Below are positions 1-5,427 of a DNA stretch of 5,427 bases, piece after piece. Origin of the DNA: Planctomycetota bacterium (GTDB lineage Bacteria; Planctomycetota; B15-G4; JADJEK01); the NCBI GenBank assembly GCA_016795255.1, contig JAEUIB010000875.1, positions 1 to 5,427 of the forward strand. Reading direction: 5' to 3'. Every line of letters starts with the position of its first letter. Position 1 is the stretch's first letter. Both the position numbers and the translations under genes were made by a program. The notes beneath the pieces are model-generated. The model saw only the letters and a list, made by a program, of their open reading frames with translations, made no database searches and was not told the origin of the DNA.

Positions 1-680
1 ATCACGGTGGATCCCGGCCGCAGCATCGAGCCGCGCACCAGGCCGGGCTTGCCGACCGCGACGAACACGACGTCCGCCTTCGACGTGTGGTGCGCGAGGT
101 CCTGCGTCGCGACGTGACAGACCGTGACGGTCGCGAACAGGTTGATCAGCAGGAACGCGATCGGCTTGCCGACGATCTCGCTGTGCCCGATCACGACGAT
201 GTCCTTGCCGCGCGGATCGATGCCGGTGGACAACAGGACCTTGACCGACGCCAGCGCCGTGCAGGGGACGAGCTTCGGTTCGCCGAGCACGATGAAGCCC
301 ATGTTCGCGGGATTCAGCCCCTCGACGTCCTTGTCGGGGTGGACCTTGGCCTGCACGCGACGTGTGTTCATCCCTGGCGGCAGCGGACGCTGGACGAGGA
401 TGCCCGTGACTCGGGGGTCCTCGTTGCCGCGCTTGATCGCCTGGACCAATTCGTCCTCGTCGATGCCCGCCGGCAGGTGGACGTGCTCGAACTCGATGCC
501 GAGCTCGCGGGCGGCCCGCTCTTGATTGCGGACGAACAGCGCCGCGGCGGCGTTGTCGCCGACTTCGATCGACGCCAGCCGGATCGGTGGGATGACCCGC
601 GCCAGTTCGTCGACTTCGCGGCGCAGGCGTTCCTTGATGCGCGCGGCCAGCGCACGTCCGTCGATCAGCGTCGCCGTCAC
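1..680 (-). CDS. folD: FolD-family methylenetetrahydrofolate dehydrogenase/cyclohydrolase, C-terminus beyond window edge
   Basis: Cytosolic FolD normally oxidises 5,10-methylene-THF to methenyl-THF with NAD(P)+ and hydrolyses that to 10-formyl-THF. The 226 codons visible (family length about 285-300) align with E. coli FolD almost without gaps. They begin TLIDGRALA, followed by EVGDN (39-43), GILVQRPLP (93-101), HPDKDVEG (114-121), PCT (139-141), the Rossmann motif VVIGHSEIVGKP (162-173) and VAVGKPG (207-213). The missing end would hold the DVG and PVPGGVGPMT motifs. The GTG start at 680-678 fits the family N-terminus and has a GGGAGGT ribosome binding site about 5 nt upstream. Oddly, the catalytic positions are altered: E. 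coli Tyr50, Lys54 and Asp121 correspond to Phe49, Gln53 and Glu120, while Gln98 (here Gln97) is kept; PCTP is PCTA. Family membership is certain, but bifunctional activity is doubtful. It is divergent from the rhomboid gene. Confidence 0.94.
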   Translation of the reverse strand, partial: MTATLIDGRALAARIKERLRREVDELARVIPPIRLASIEVGDNAAAALFVRNQERAARELGIEFEHVHLPAGIDEDELVQAIKRGNEDPRVTGILVQRPLPPGMNTRRVQAKVHPDKDVEGLNPANMGFIVLGEPKLVPCTALASVKVLLSTGIDPRGKDIVVIGHSEIVGKPIAFLLINLFATVTVCHVATQDLAHHTSKADVVFVAVGKPGLVRGSMLRPGSTV

Positions 681-683
681 TTC

Positions 684-691
684 GACCTCCC
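684..691 (-). promoter_or_regulatory. Ribosome binding site of folD
   Basis: On the minus strand the bases GGGAGGTC lie about 5 nt before a GTG codon at 680-678. This is a strong match to the anti-Shine-Dalgarno sequence and fixes GTG as the start. The protein then begins exactly where FolD proteins do, with TLIDGR a few residues in. Confidence 0.75.
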
Positions 692-756
692 GTCCGAACG
701 AAGCGGGCACGATACAAGGTGCTCGCGGACGGGGCCGTGCGCGTTTTCCGGTCAGC

Positions 757-785
757 TTGCGGCGTCCTCCCGGCCGATCTAGAGT
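757..785 (+). promoter_or_regulatory. Weak candidate promoter for the rhomboid gene
   Basis: TTGCGG (757-762) and TAGAGT (780-785) are separated by 17 bp in the divergent folD/rhomboid region (681-841). They match the sigma-70 consensus at 3 of 6 and 4 of 6 positions. A start near 792 would give a leader of about 50 nt. The match is weak and could be chance. I found no convincing promoter for folD on the other strand of the same region. Confidence 0.25.
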
Positions 786-841
786 CCGTCGGCACCGACG
801 TGTGGACGAGCCGCTCGGCCGCATTCCCGCTTTTCGTACGG

Positions 842-1687
842 ATGACCATGGATCGACCGCAGTGGTATTCCGATGTCGAGCCCTCGCGGCCGGGCGGATT
901 CCCACCGTTCTCGACGTGGTCTTTGACGGCGCGGTTCATCGCGATCCTGGCGTTGATCCAGATCGCGCAGTTGATCGCTCCGCGGACCGTCCTCGACTGG
1001 TTCGCGCTGCAGAGCGCGGATCGCACGCAGCCGTTGTTCTGGTTCCACTACCTCAGCTACGCGTTGGTCCATGCCGACGATCCGTGGCATCTGATCTGGA
1101 ACGCGCTGGCGTTCTGGTTCTTCGGGCGCGAAATCGAGGCGCACCTCGGTCGACGGTCGTACGTCGTCCTCGGCGTGCTCGGAGCCCTCGGCGGTTCGCT
1201 GACGTTCCACCTCGTCGAAGTGTTGCGTGGCTCCGGTGTGTCGGTGCTGGTGGGGGCGTCCGGCATCCTGACCGCGATCCTGGTGCTGTACGCGATGCTG
1301 TGGCCGCACCGCACCGTGATGCTGTTCTTCATTCCGGTGCGGGCCTGGGTGCTGGTGTCGCTGTTCATCGGCATCGACGTCTACAACGGGGCCCGCCAAT
1401 TGCTGCAAGGCGGGGGCGGCTCGGTCGCTCACTTCGCCCACGTGGGAGGCGCCGTCGTCGGCTTCGTCTACGCCCGTTACGGAGACCGTATTTCGGACGG
1501 TCTCGAGCGCATGACGAGCCGTATGAAAGAACGGCGCTTGGCCGAACGCAGCCAGGCGGCGGCGGACGAACGTCAGGAACTCGACCGCATCCTCGACAAG
1601 ATCAGCCGCGAGGGGATGCCGAGCCTGACCAAGTCCGAGCGGCGCTTCCTCGAGTCGACGTCGAAGCACCTGCGCGATCGACGCTGA
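842..1687 (+). CDS. Rhomboid-family intramembrane serine protease with soluble C-terminal tail
   Basis: Rhomboids are polytopic membrane proteases that cut transmembrane helices of other proteins using a Ser-His dyad within the bilayer. In this 281-aa protein, hydrophobic segments begin near residue 32 and continue to about 212, compatible with a six-helix core. HLIWN (83-87) is the conserved H-x-x-x-N element. GASG places the nucleophile at Ser140, and AHFAHVGG places the catalytic His at 200 (His197 also present). Residues 213-281 form a charged cytosolic tail whose LDRILDKISREG...SLTKSERRFL segment (247-270) resembles the short domain (DUF6576-like, from memory) found after rhomboid cores in other bacteria. 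The ATG at 842 is chosen because it leaves a short N-terminal extension before helix 1. A second ATG at 848 and a GTG at 719 are in frame, and none has a clear ribosome binding site. The dyad is intact, so it should be active; the substrate is unknown. Confidence 0.93.
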   Translation: MTMDRPQWYSDVEPSRPGGFPPFSTWSLTARFIAILALIQIAQLIAPRTVLDWFALQSADRTQPLFWFHYLSYALVHADDPWHLIWNALAFWFFGREIEAHLGRRSYVVLGVLGALGGSLTFHLVEVLRGSGVSVLVGASGILTAILVLYAMLWPHRTVMLFFIPVRAWVLVSLFIGIDVYNGARQLLQGGGGSVAHFAHVGGAVVGFVYARYGDRISDGLERMTSRMKERRLAERSQAAADERQELDRILDKISREGMPSLTKSERRFLESTSKHLRDRR

Positions 1688-1699
1688 CCGCCCGGTCCG

Positions 1700-1733
1700 T
1701 CCCGGATCGACCCGGTGACCGGATGATCCGGGA
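1700..1733 (+). terminator. Inverted repeat after rhomboid gene, possible terminator
   Basis: TCCCGGATC (1700-1708) pairs perfectly with GATCCGGGA (1725-1733), giving a 9-bp stem. The 16-nt loop holds a smaller CCGG/CCGG hairpin (1712-1715 with 1719-1722). It lies 12 nt after the rhomboid stop codon and upstream of the next promoter, where a terminator is expected. No T-run follows, so it is not a classical intrinsic terminator. It could instead stabilise the transcript end. Confidence 0.4.
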
Positions 1734-1831
1734 TCTCCGCTCCGCCCCGCTCTGCGGTCGTCCGAGTCCGCCCGGCGTACGGTCGTTCCCGCGGCCCATG
1801 CGCTGCAACGTCCTGCGATTCCGTGGGTTCG

Positions 1832-1860
1832 TTGACGGGCCAACCCGGGCCCCATACGAT
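1832..1860 (+). promoter_or_regulatory. Sigma-70-type promoter of the secreted-protein gene
   Basis: TTGACG (1832-1837, 5 of 6 to consensus) and TACGAT (1855-1860, 4 of 6 including the key T-A...T positions) are separated by exactly 17 bp. Transcription would begin near 1867, giving a leader of about 50 nt ending in a good ribosome binding site. The spacer holds a short dyad, GGGCC-N6-GGCCC (1837-1841 and 1848-1852), which may be an operator or chance in GC-rich DNA. serS, 74 bp beyond this gene, may be cotranscribed. Confidence 0.6.
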
Positions 1861-1903
1861 TCCGCGTCGCTGGTTCGCGGGTCAGCCGCTTCCCTCCCGG
1901 AGC

Positions 1904-1908
1904 AGGTG
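1904..1908 (+). promoter_or_regulatory. Ribosome binding site of the secreted-protein gene
   Basis: AGGTG ends 8 nt before the ATG at 1917, preceded by GGAG at 1899-1902. This spacing supports the ATG as start, and the protein then opens directly with a signal peptide. Confidence 0.65.
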
Positions 1909-1916
1909 CACACTCC

Positions 1917-3965
1917 ATGAAGCGTCCCAATCGAGTCCTCCCGTTGGTTCTGGTCGGCGTCGTCCTGGTCTCGGGGCTGGCTGCCGCCGTCGGCTTGACC
2001 GAAGCGCAGCGCAAGATCTGGGAACAGATGCTGCAGGCGAAGGAGCTGTCCGACCTCGGCGAGATGGGGAAGATCGCGAAGAAGAACCTCAGCGAGATGG
2101 ACGCGATCTACGAGGACTTCGAAGCCCAACTCACGTTCTCGGACAGCCTCGAGTCGTGGGAGGACTTGAAGCTCGTCGGCAACGCGATCGACGAGGCCAC
2201 CGGCAACAACGTCAAGAAGGTCCGCATGGACGCCTTGGCGAAGATGTCGCCGGACCAGCGCGTCACGCGCGGCGACCTCCGCAATCGCTACCTCGGCGCA
2301 CGGGCGACGATGCAGGCGGCGCAGAAGGCGCGCGACAAGGCGTCGTTCGACGAAGCGATCAACATGCTGACCGATCTCGCGAACCAGTTCGCGGCGATCG
2401 GCGAATCGGAGTACCAGGCGTACTGCATCACGCTCGTCGGCGACGCGCACCGTGAGAGCGAGAACAAGCTCGAAGCGGTCAAGGCGTACGACCTCGCCGA
2501 CCAGGTGCTGACGAAAGCCGGGTATCGCAATTGGCTGTTCGTCGGTCAGGTCAAGCAGGTCCGCGATGCGCTGAAGGCCGAGGGTTTCGACCCGAACGCG
2601 AAGCCCGGCGACGAATCGATCCCGAAGGGCAACACCGCGTCGTCGTGGGCGAAGGACCCGGCCGGCGAGAAGTGGTCCGAACCGGAACAGATGAAGGTCG
2701 TGATCTCGGAGGACCTGCCCTACAAGGTCCTGTCGCCGTCGTACACGTCGGGCGAGAACACGCAGGCGTGGCAGACGTGGGTCCTGAACGGCATGAGCAA
2801 GACGCCGTCCGACTTCGAGGACCGCTTCCAGCCGCTCGGCCGCAAGCTCAAGGTCCATCGCGAAGGCGTGAAGGCGTTCTTCACCGACGGCGAACAGAAG
2901 AAGCCGTGGGAACTCACGCTGTCGGCGAAGCCGCAGATGGTCGAGATGAAGCGCGAGGTCAAGGACGTCGAAGGCAACGTCCACCAACTGAAGTACGCGT
3001 TCCTGCTCGCGACGGGCGGCGATCAGGAGAGCTTCTTCGGGATGTCGATCAACTCGACGCCGCGCGCCGACCAGATGCTGATCCGCTACCACGCGGCCGC
3101 GTACCTGAAGGGCAAGGTCCTCGGTCAGGACATCACGATCTACGACGACAACTCGAGCGGTCGCTTCGGCGACCCGAACGGCGTGCGTCTCGGCACGAAC
3201 TCGGAGCAGCCGGAGTTCATCTACAACGACGCGATGGTGTTCGGGAAGAGCAAGGTCGCGCAGCCGTGGACCGAGTTCCTCGAGATCGACGGCGCGTTCT
3301 ATCGACTGAAGCTCGACATGGACAACCTGAGCGTCGTCACGCGCAAGCTCGACGTCGACTCGGGCACGGTCAAGCTGGTCTGGAAGGCGCCGTTCAAGCC
3401 GGACATCGTCATCATCGAGGAGACGCGCGAGTTCAAGGGCGCGTTCTTCGCGATCGACAAGGCGCCGCAGCGCGTGCCGGTCGGCATGTACCGCGTGTCG
3501 TACGGCATCGCGCGCAAGGGCTCGAAGACGTCGCAGGACTCGTGCCTGATCCTCGGCGGCAAGTCGACGTCGTTCAAGGTCGAGAAGGACAAGGAGACGA
3601 TCGTCGAACTCGGCGAGCCGTTCACGTTCGACTTCAAGACCGAGCCGCTCGGCAGCGGCGGCCTGAAGGTGCTCGGCAACTCGGTCATCGTCTACGGCAA
3701 GTCCGGCGAGATGTACTGCCACTTCCGCGACGATCCGCCGATCCCGGACAAGGTCGCGATGCGCGTGAAGGGCGGGTCGGGCGTCGGCAAGCCGCAGGAG
3801 ATGAAGCGCGCGACGATCGACGACTACAACAAGAACGGCGCGGCGGTCTGGTCGCCGCTCGACCTCGAACTGCCCGCGTCCGACGGTCAGACCTACGAAG
3901 TGCAACTCACGCTGAGCAAGCACGCGATGCTCGGTGGCCCGATCAAGTCCGAATGGCAGAACTGA
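1917..3965 (+). CDS. Large secreted protein of unknown function with helical N-half and beta-rich C-half
   Basis: I do not recognise this 682-aa protein. It starts with a Sec-type signal peptide: basic MKRPNR, hydrophobic core 7-21, and Ala22-Ala23-Ala24 as a likely cleavage site. There is no lipobox cysteine, so it is probably periplasmic or secreted and not lipid-anchored. Residues about 28-120 look helical and charged. Residues 128-203 resemble two TPR-like helical hairpins (for example ARDKASFDEAINMLTDLA, 138-155). A polar Pro/Gly-rich linker (about 222-250) leads to a C-terminal half rich in alternating beta-type sequence. This contains an EF-hand-like loop, DDNSSGRFGD (410-419). Only three cysteines occur (170, 543, 601) and there is no transmembrane segment after the signal. 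Codons are heavily biased (Thr nearly all ACG, Lys nearly all AAG), which together with its own promoter suggests good expression. No enzyme motif is evident; a structural, scaffold or ligand-binding envelope role is only a guess. Confidence 0.9.
   Translation: MKRPNRVLPLVLVGVVLVSGLAAAVGLTEAQRKIWEQMLQAKELSDLGEMGKIAKKNLSEMDAIYEDFEAQLTFSDSLESWEDLKLVGNAIDEATGNNVKKVRMDALAKMSPDQRVTRGDLRNRYLGARATMQAAQKARDKASFDEAINMLTDLANQFAAIGESEYQAYCITLVGDAHRESENKLEAVKAYDLADQVLTKAGYRNWLFVGQVKQVRDALKAEGFDPNAKPGDESIPKGNTASSWAKDPAGEKWSEPEQMKVVISEDLPYKVLSPSYTSGENTQAWQTWVLNGMSKTPSDFEDRFQPLGRKLKVHREGVKAFFTDGEQKKPWELTLSAKPQMVEMKREVKDVEGNVHQLKYAFLLATGGDQESFFGMSINSTPRADQMLIRYHAAAYLKGKVLGQDITIYDDNSSGRFGDPNGVRLGTNSEQPEFIYNDAMVFGKSKVAQPWTEFLEIDGAFYRLKLDMDNLSVVTRKLDVDSGTVKLVWKAPFKPDIVIIEETREFKGAFFAIDKAPQRVPVGMYRVSYGIARKGSKTSQDSCLILGGKSTSFKVEKDKETIVELGEPFTFDFKTEPLGSGGLKVLGNSVIVYGKSGEMYCHFRDDPPIPDKVAMRVKGGSGVGKPQEMKRATIDDYNKNGAAVWSPLDLELPASDGQTYEVQLTLSKHAMLGGPIKSEWQN
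3138..3182 (+). other. EF-hand-like loop coding segment within the secreted protein
   Basis: Residues 410-419 read DDNSSGRFGD. Numbered as an EF-hand loop, Asp410 is position 1, Asn412 position 3, Ser414 position 5, Gly415 the invariant position 6 and Phe417 the hydrophobic position 8. The usual Glu/Asp at position 12 is Asn421, with Asp419 at position 10. Similar D-x-N-x-x-G-x-F loops bind calcium in many secreted bacterial proteins. Flanking helices are not obvious, so it may be a loop between strands and not a true EF-hand. Confidence 0.45.
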
Positions 3966-4012
3966 CGCGGCCGCACGTCGCGACTCATCCACGTCCATGA
4001 AGGAAGGTCGCG

Positions 4013-4026
4013 CCGGCTCGCGCCGG
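4013..4026 (+). other. Short hairpin in the leader before serS
   Basis: CCGGC (4013-4017) and GCCGG (4022-4026) can pair around a TCGC loop, 13 nt before the serS start. The same stretch is also an imperfect direct repeat of TCGCGCCGG (4008-4016 and 4018-4026). It could occlude the weak GGGGCG ribosome binding site (4025-4030), but five-base stems are common in DNA of this composition. No T-box features are present. Confidence 0.2.
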
Positions 4027-4039
4027 GGCGAACGGTTCG

Positions 4040-5311
4040 ATGCTCGATCTCCGCTACATCCGTGAACACGCCGACGACGTCCGCGAGGGTGCGCGCAAGA
4101 AGCGCATCCCGATCGAGCTCGACAAGCTGCTCGCACTCGACGAGGAGTCGCGCAAGCTGACGTTCCGCGCCGACGAGATCCGCGCGGAGATCAATCGGCG
4201 CAGCAAGGAGATCGGCAAGCTCCCGCCGGAAGAGCGTTCGAAGGCCGGCGCCGACGTCAATCGGCTGAAGGACGAGCTGAAGGGCGCCGAGGAACGGCTG
4301 CGTGCGCTGGTCGACGAGATCAAGCCGCTGCACCTGTCGATCCCGAACGTGCCGTCGAAGCTCGTGCCCGAAGGCAAGGACGACACCGAGAACGTCGAGG
4401 TCCGCCGCGAAGGCGCCGTGCCGCAGTTCACGTTCAAGCCGAAGGACCACGTCGAACTCGGCGAGTCCCTCGGCATCCTCGACATCGAACGTGGCGTCAA
4501 GGTCGCCGGTACGCGCAACTACTTCCTGAAGGGCGACGGTGCGCTGCTCGAGCGCGCGGTGCTGAACCTCGCGATCGACACGATGATGGCGCGTGGCTTC
4601 ACGCTGCTGTCGGTGCCGGTGCTCGTGCGGTATCCCGCGATGGAGGGCACCGCGTACTTCCCGGGCGGCGAAGAGCAGGCCTACCACTGCGAGAAGGACG
4701 ACCTGTTCCTCGCGGGCACCGCGGAAGTGCCGGTGACGTCGTTCCACTCGGACGAGGTGCTCGCCGAATCCGAGCTGCCGAAGAAGTACGTCGCGTGGTC
4801 GTACTGCTTCCGTCGCGAGGCGGGCGCGGCCGGCAAGGACACGCGCGGCATCTACCGCATCCACCAGTTCCAGAAGGTCGAGCAGGTGATCATCGCGCCG
4901 GCCGACGCGGACTTGTCCGAGCGGTTCCACCAGGAGATCGTCGGCAACGCCGAAGCGGTGCTGCGCGCCCTCGAGTTGCCGTACCGCATCGTCGAAGTCT
5001 GCGGCGGCGATCTCGGTCTGTCGCAAGTCCGCAAGTACGACATCGAGACCTGGATGCCGTCGCGCGAGCGCTACAGCGAGACGCACAGCGCGTCGATGTT
5101 CTTCGACTACCAAGCGCGACGGTTGAAGCTGCGATACAAGGACGCGAAGGCCGGCATGAAGTTCTGCTACACGCTGAACAACACCGTCATCGCGTCGCCG
5201 CGCATCCTGATCCCGTTGCTCGAATGCCATCAGCAGGCCGACGGCTCGGTGCGGATCCCGAAGGCGCTGCAGAGCTATCTCGGTGGACGAGACGTCCTGA
5301 AGCCCGCCTGA
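4040..5311 (+). CDS. serS: Seryl-tRNA synthetase (SerRS)
   Basis: This cytosolic class II synthetase activates serine with ATP and transfers it to tRNA-Ser. Its 423 residues match the bacterial family length. MLDLRYIREH is the standard start. Residues about 30-98 form the charged coiled-coil arm that grips the long variable arm of tRNA-Ser. Motif 1 centres on Pro193, and TAE (227-229) is the serine-binding loop. Motif 2 is FRREAG...KDTRGIYRIHQFQKVE, with the ATP-contacting Arg258. Motif 3 is SPRILIPLLE with invariant Arg388 and Glu395. Two stretches differ from E. coli SerRS: ETHSAS replaces the usual EISSCS, and ECHQQ (395-399) has Cys396 where Asn is usual. From memory, the ETHSAS and LNNT...PRIL forms occur in a subset of bacterial SerRS. 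The ATG at 4040 gives the family N-terminus, with a weak GGGGCG upstream. All core residues are present, so it should be functional. Confidence 0.97.
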   Translation: MLDLRYIREHADDVREGARKKRIPIELDKLLALDEESRKLTFRADEIRAEINRRSKEIGKLPPEERSKAGADVNRLKDELKGAEERLRALVDEIKPLHLSIPNVPSKLVPEGKDDTENVEVRREGAVPQFTFKPKDHVELGESLGILDIERGVKVAGTRNYFLKGDGALLERAVLNLAIDTMMARGFTLLSVPVLVRYPAMEGTAYFPGGEEQAYHCEKDDLFLAGTAEVPVTSFHSDEVLAESELPKKYVAWSYCFRREAGAAGKDTRGIYRIHQFQKVEQVIIAPADADLSERFHQEIVGNAEAVLRALELPYRIVEVCGGDLGLSQVRKYDIETWMPSRERYSETHSASMFFDYQARRLKLRYKDAKAGMKFCYTLNNTVIASPRILIPLLECHQQADGSVRIPKALQSYLGGRDVLKPA

Positions 5312-5315
5312 TCGC

Positions 5316-5335
5316 GCGCTCGGGACCTCGAGCGC
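5316..5335 (+). terminator. First hairpin after serS
   Basis: GCGCTCG (5316-5322) pairs perfectly with CGAGCGC (5329-5335) around a 6-nt GGACCT loop, starting 5 nt after the serS stop. No T-run follows. It may act with the stronger hairpin just downstream to end or protect the transcript. Confidence 0.4.
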
Positions 5336-5343
5336 AGTCGTTC

Positions 5344-5393
5344 AACGCAAGCGCCCCGCGCCGATCGAGAGCGGCGCGGGGCGCGTGTGCGTT
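5344..5393 (+). terminator. Long GC-rich hairpin, probable serS transcription terminator
   Basis: GCGCCCCGCGCCG (5351-5363) and CGGCGCGGGGCGC (5372-5384) form a perfect 13-bp stem around an 8-nt loop. A further 6 bp, AACGCA (5344-5349) with TGCGTT (5388-5393), extends it across a one-by-three internal loop. It is placed 32 nt after the serS stop. No T-run follows on the plus strand. If a convergent gene lies just to the right (a minus-strand TAA is at 5421-5419), the hairpin could serve both directions. Confidence 0.65.
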
Positions 5394-5427
5394 CGGAGCC
5401 GCCGCATCGGCGCGTCGGTTACTGCCC

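Noticed and set aside
719..841. Upstream GTG start at 719 for the rhomboid gene
   Set aside because: It would add 41 residues with no resemblance to rhomboid N-termini, would use the divergent regulatory region, and has no better ribosome binding site than the ATG at 842.
526..1920. Plus-strand open frame of 464 codons across folD and the rhomboid gene
   Set aside because: It covers the folD start in antisense and the whole rhomboid gene out of frame; composition is Arg/Pro-rich and no motif is present.
2531..4000. Plus-strand open frame of 489 codons in another phase
   Set aside because: It is an Arg/Gly/Asp-rich out-of-frame reading of the secreted-protein gene with no start signal or recognisable motif.
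3997..4065. Possible 22-codon upstream reading frame beginning ATGAAGGAAGG and overlapping the serS start
   Set aside because: No ribosome binding site precedes it, it has no run of serine or other regulatory codons, and such short frames are frequent by chance.
1602..4136. Minus-strand open frame of 844 codons, rich in Arg, Leu, Val, Asp and His
   Set aside because: It lies antisense to the secreted-protein gene and extends into serS and the rhomboid gene. Its low-complexity composition is what the complement of GC-biased codons gives, while the plus-strand frame has a promoter, ribosome binding site and signal peptide.
3893..5230. Minus-strand open frame of 445 codons
   Set aside because: It is the antisense shadow of serS, whose plus-strand motifs are unmistakable.
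5419..5427. Possible end of a convergent minus-strand gene (TAA at 5421-5419)
   Set aside because: Only two codons are visible, so nothing supports it beyond the presence of a hairpin between it and serS.
1..5427. Mobile element, CRISPR array, toxin-antitoxin or defence system
   Set aside because: No tandem repeats with spacers, terminal inverted repeats, transposase or integrase motifs, or small paired genes were seen. The gene content is mostly housekeeping with even composition.

Overview
The window is GC-rich bacterial DNA (G/C strongly preferred at third codon positions). It carries four protein genes: a 5'-partial-window folD homologue on the minus strand that runs off the left edge, then a rhomboid protease gene, a large secreted protein of unknown function and serS, all three on the plus strand. 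The high GC, a rhomboid with a soluble C-terminal tail, a large orphan secreted protein and an unusual seryl-tRNA synthetase motif set would fit a high-GC Planctomycetota or a similar environmental lineage. That assignment is a guess, because no gene here is diagnostic.

Layout. Bases 1-680 (minus) hold the first 226 codons of FolD. Its GTG start and good ribosome binding site face a 161-bp divergent region (681-841). The rhomboid gene follows at 842-1687. The 229-bp gap 1688-1916 contains a GC-rich inverted repeat just after the rhomboid stop, then a good sigma-70-type promoter (TTGACG, 17 bp, TACGAT) and a ribosome binding site for the secreted-protein gene (1917-3965). serS (4040-5311) starts 74 bp further on with no convincing terminator or promoter in between, so it may be read from the same transcript. 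Bases 5312-5427 carry two hairpins in tandem, the second with a perfect 13-bp GC stem, and probably end the serS transcript.

How the genes relate. FolD supplies one-carbon folates, SerRS charges tRNA-Ser, and the rhomboid cleaves membrane proteins within the bilayer. They are housekeeping or membrane functions with no clear shared pathway, so this looks like ordinary chromosome rather than a defence island or mobile element. I see no transposase, integrase, CRISPR array, tRNA or rRNA.

The most interesting points are two. The FolD homologue keeps the fold and cofactor motifs but has changed three key active-site residues (the positions of E. coli Tyr50, Lys54 and Asp121 are Phe49, Gln53 and Glu120). 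The 682-residue secreted protein is unrecognised and has an EF-hand-like loop, its own strong promoter and heavily biased codons.
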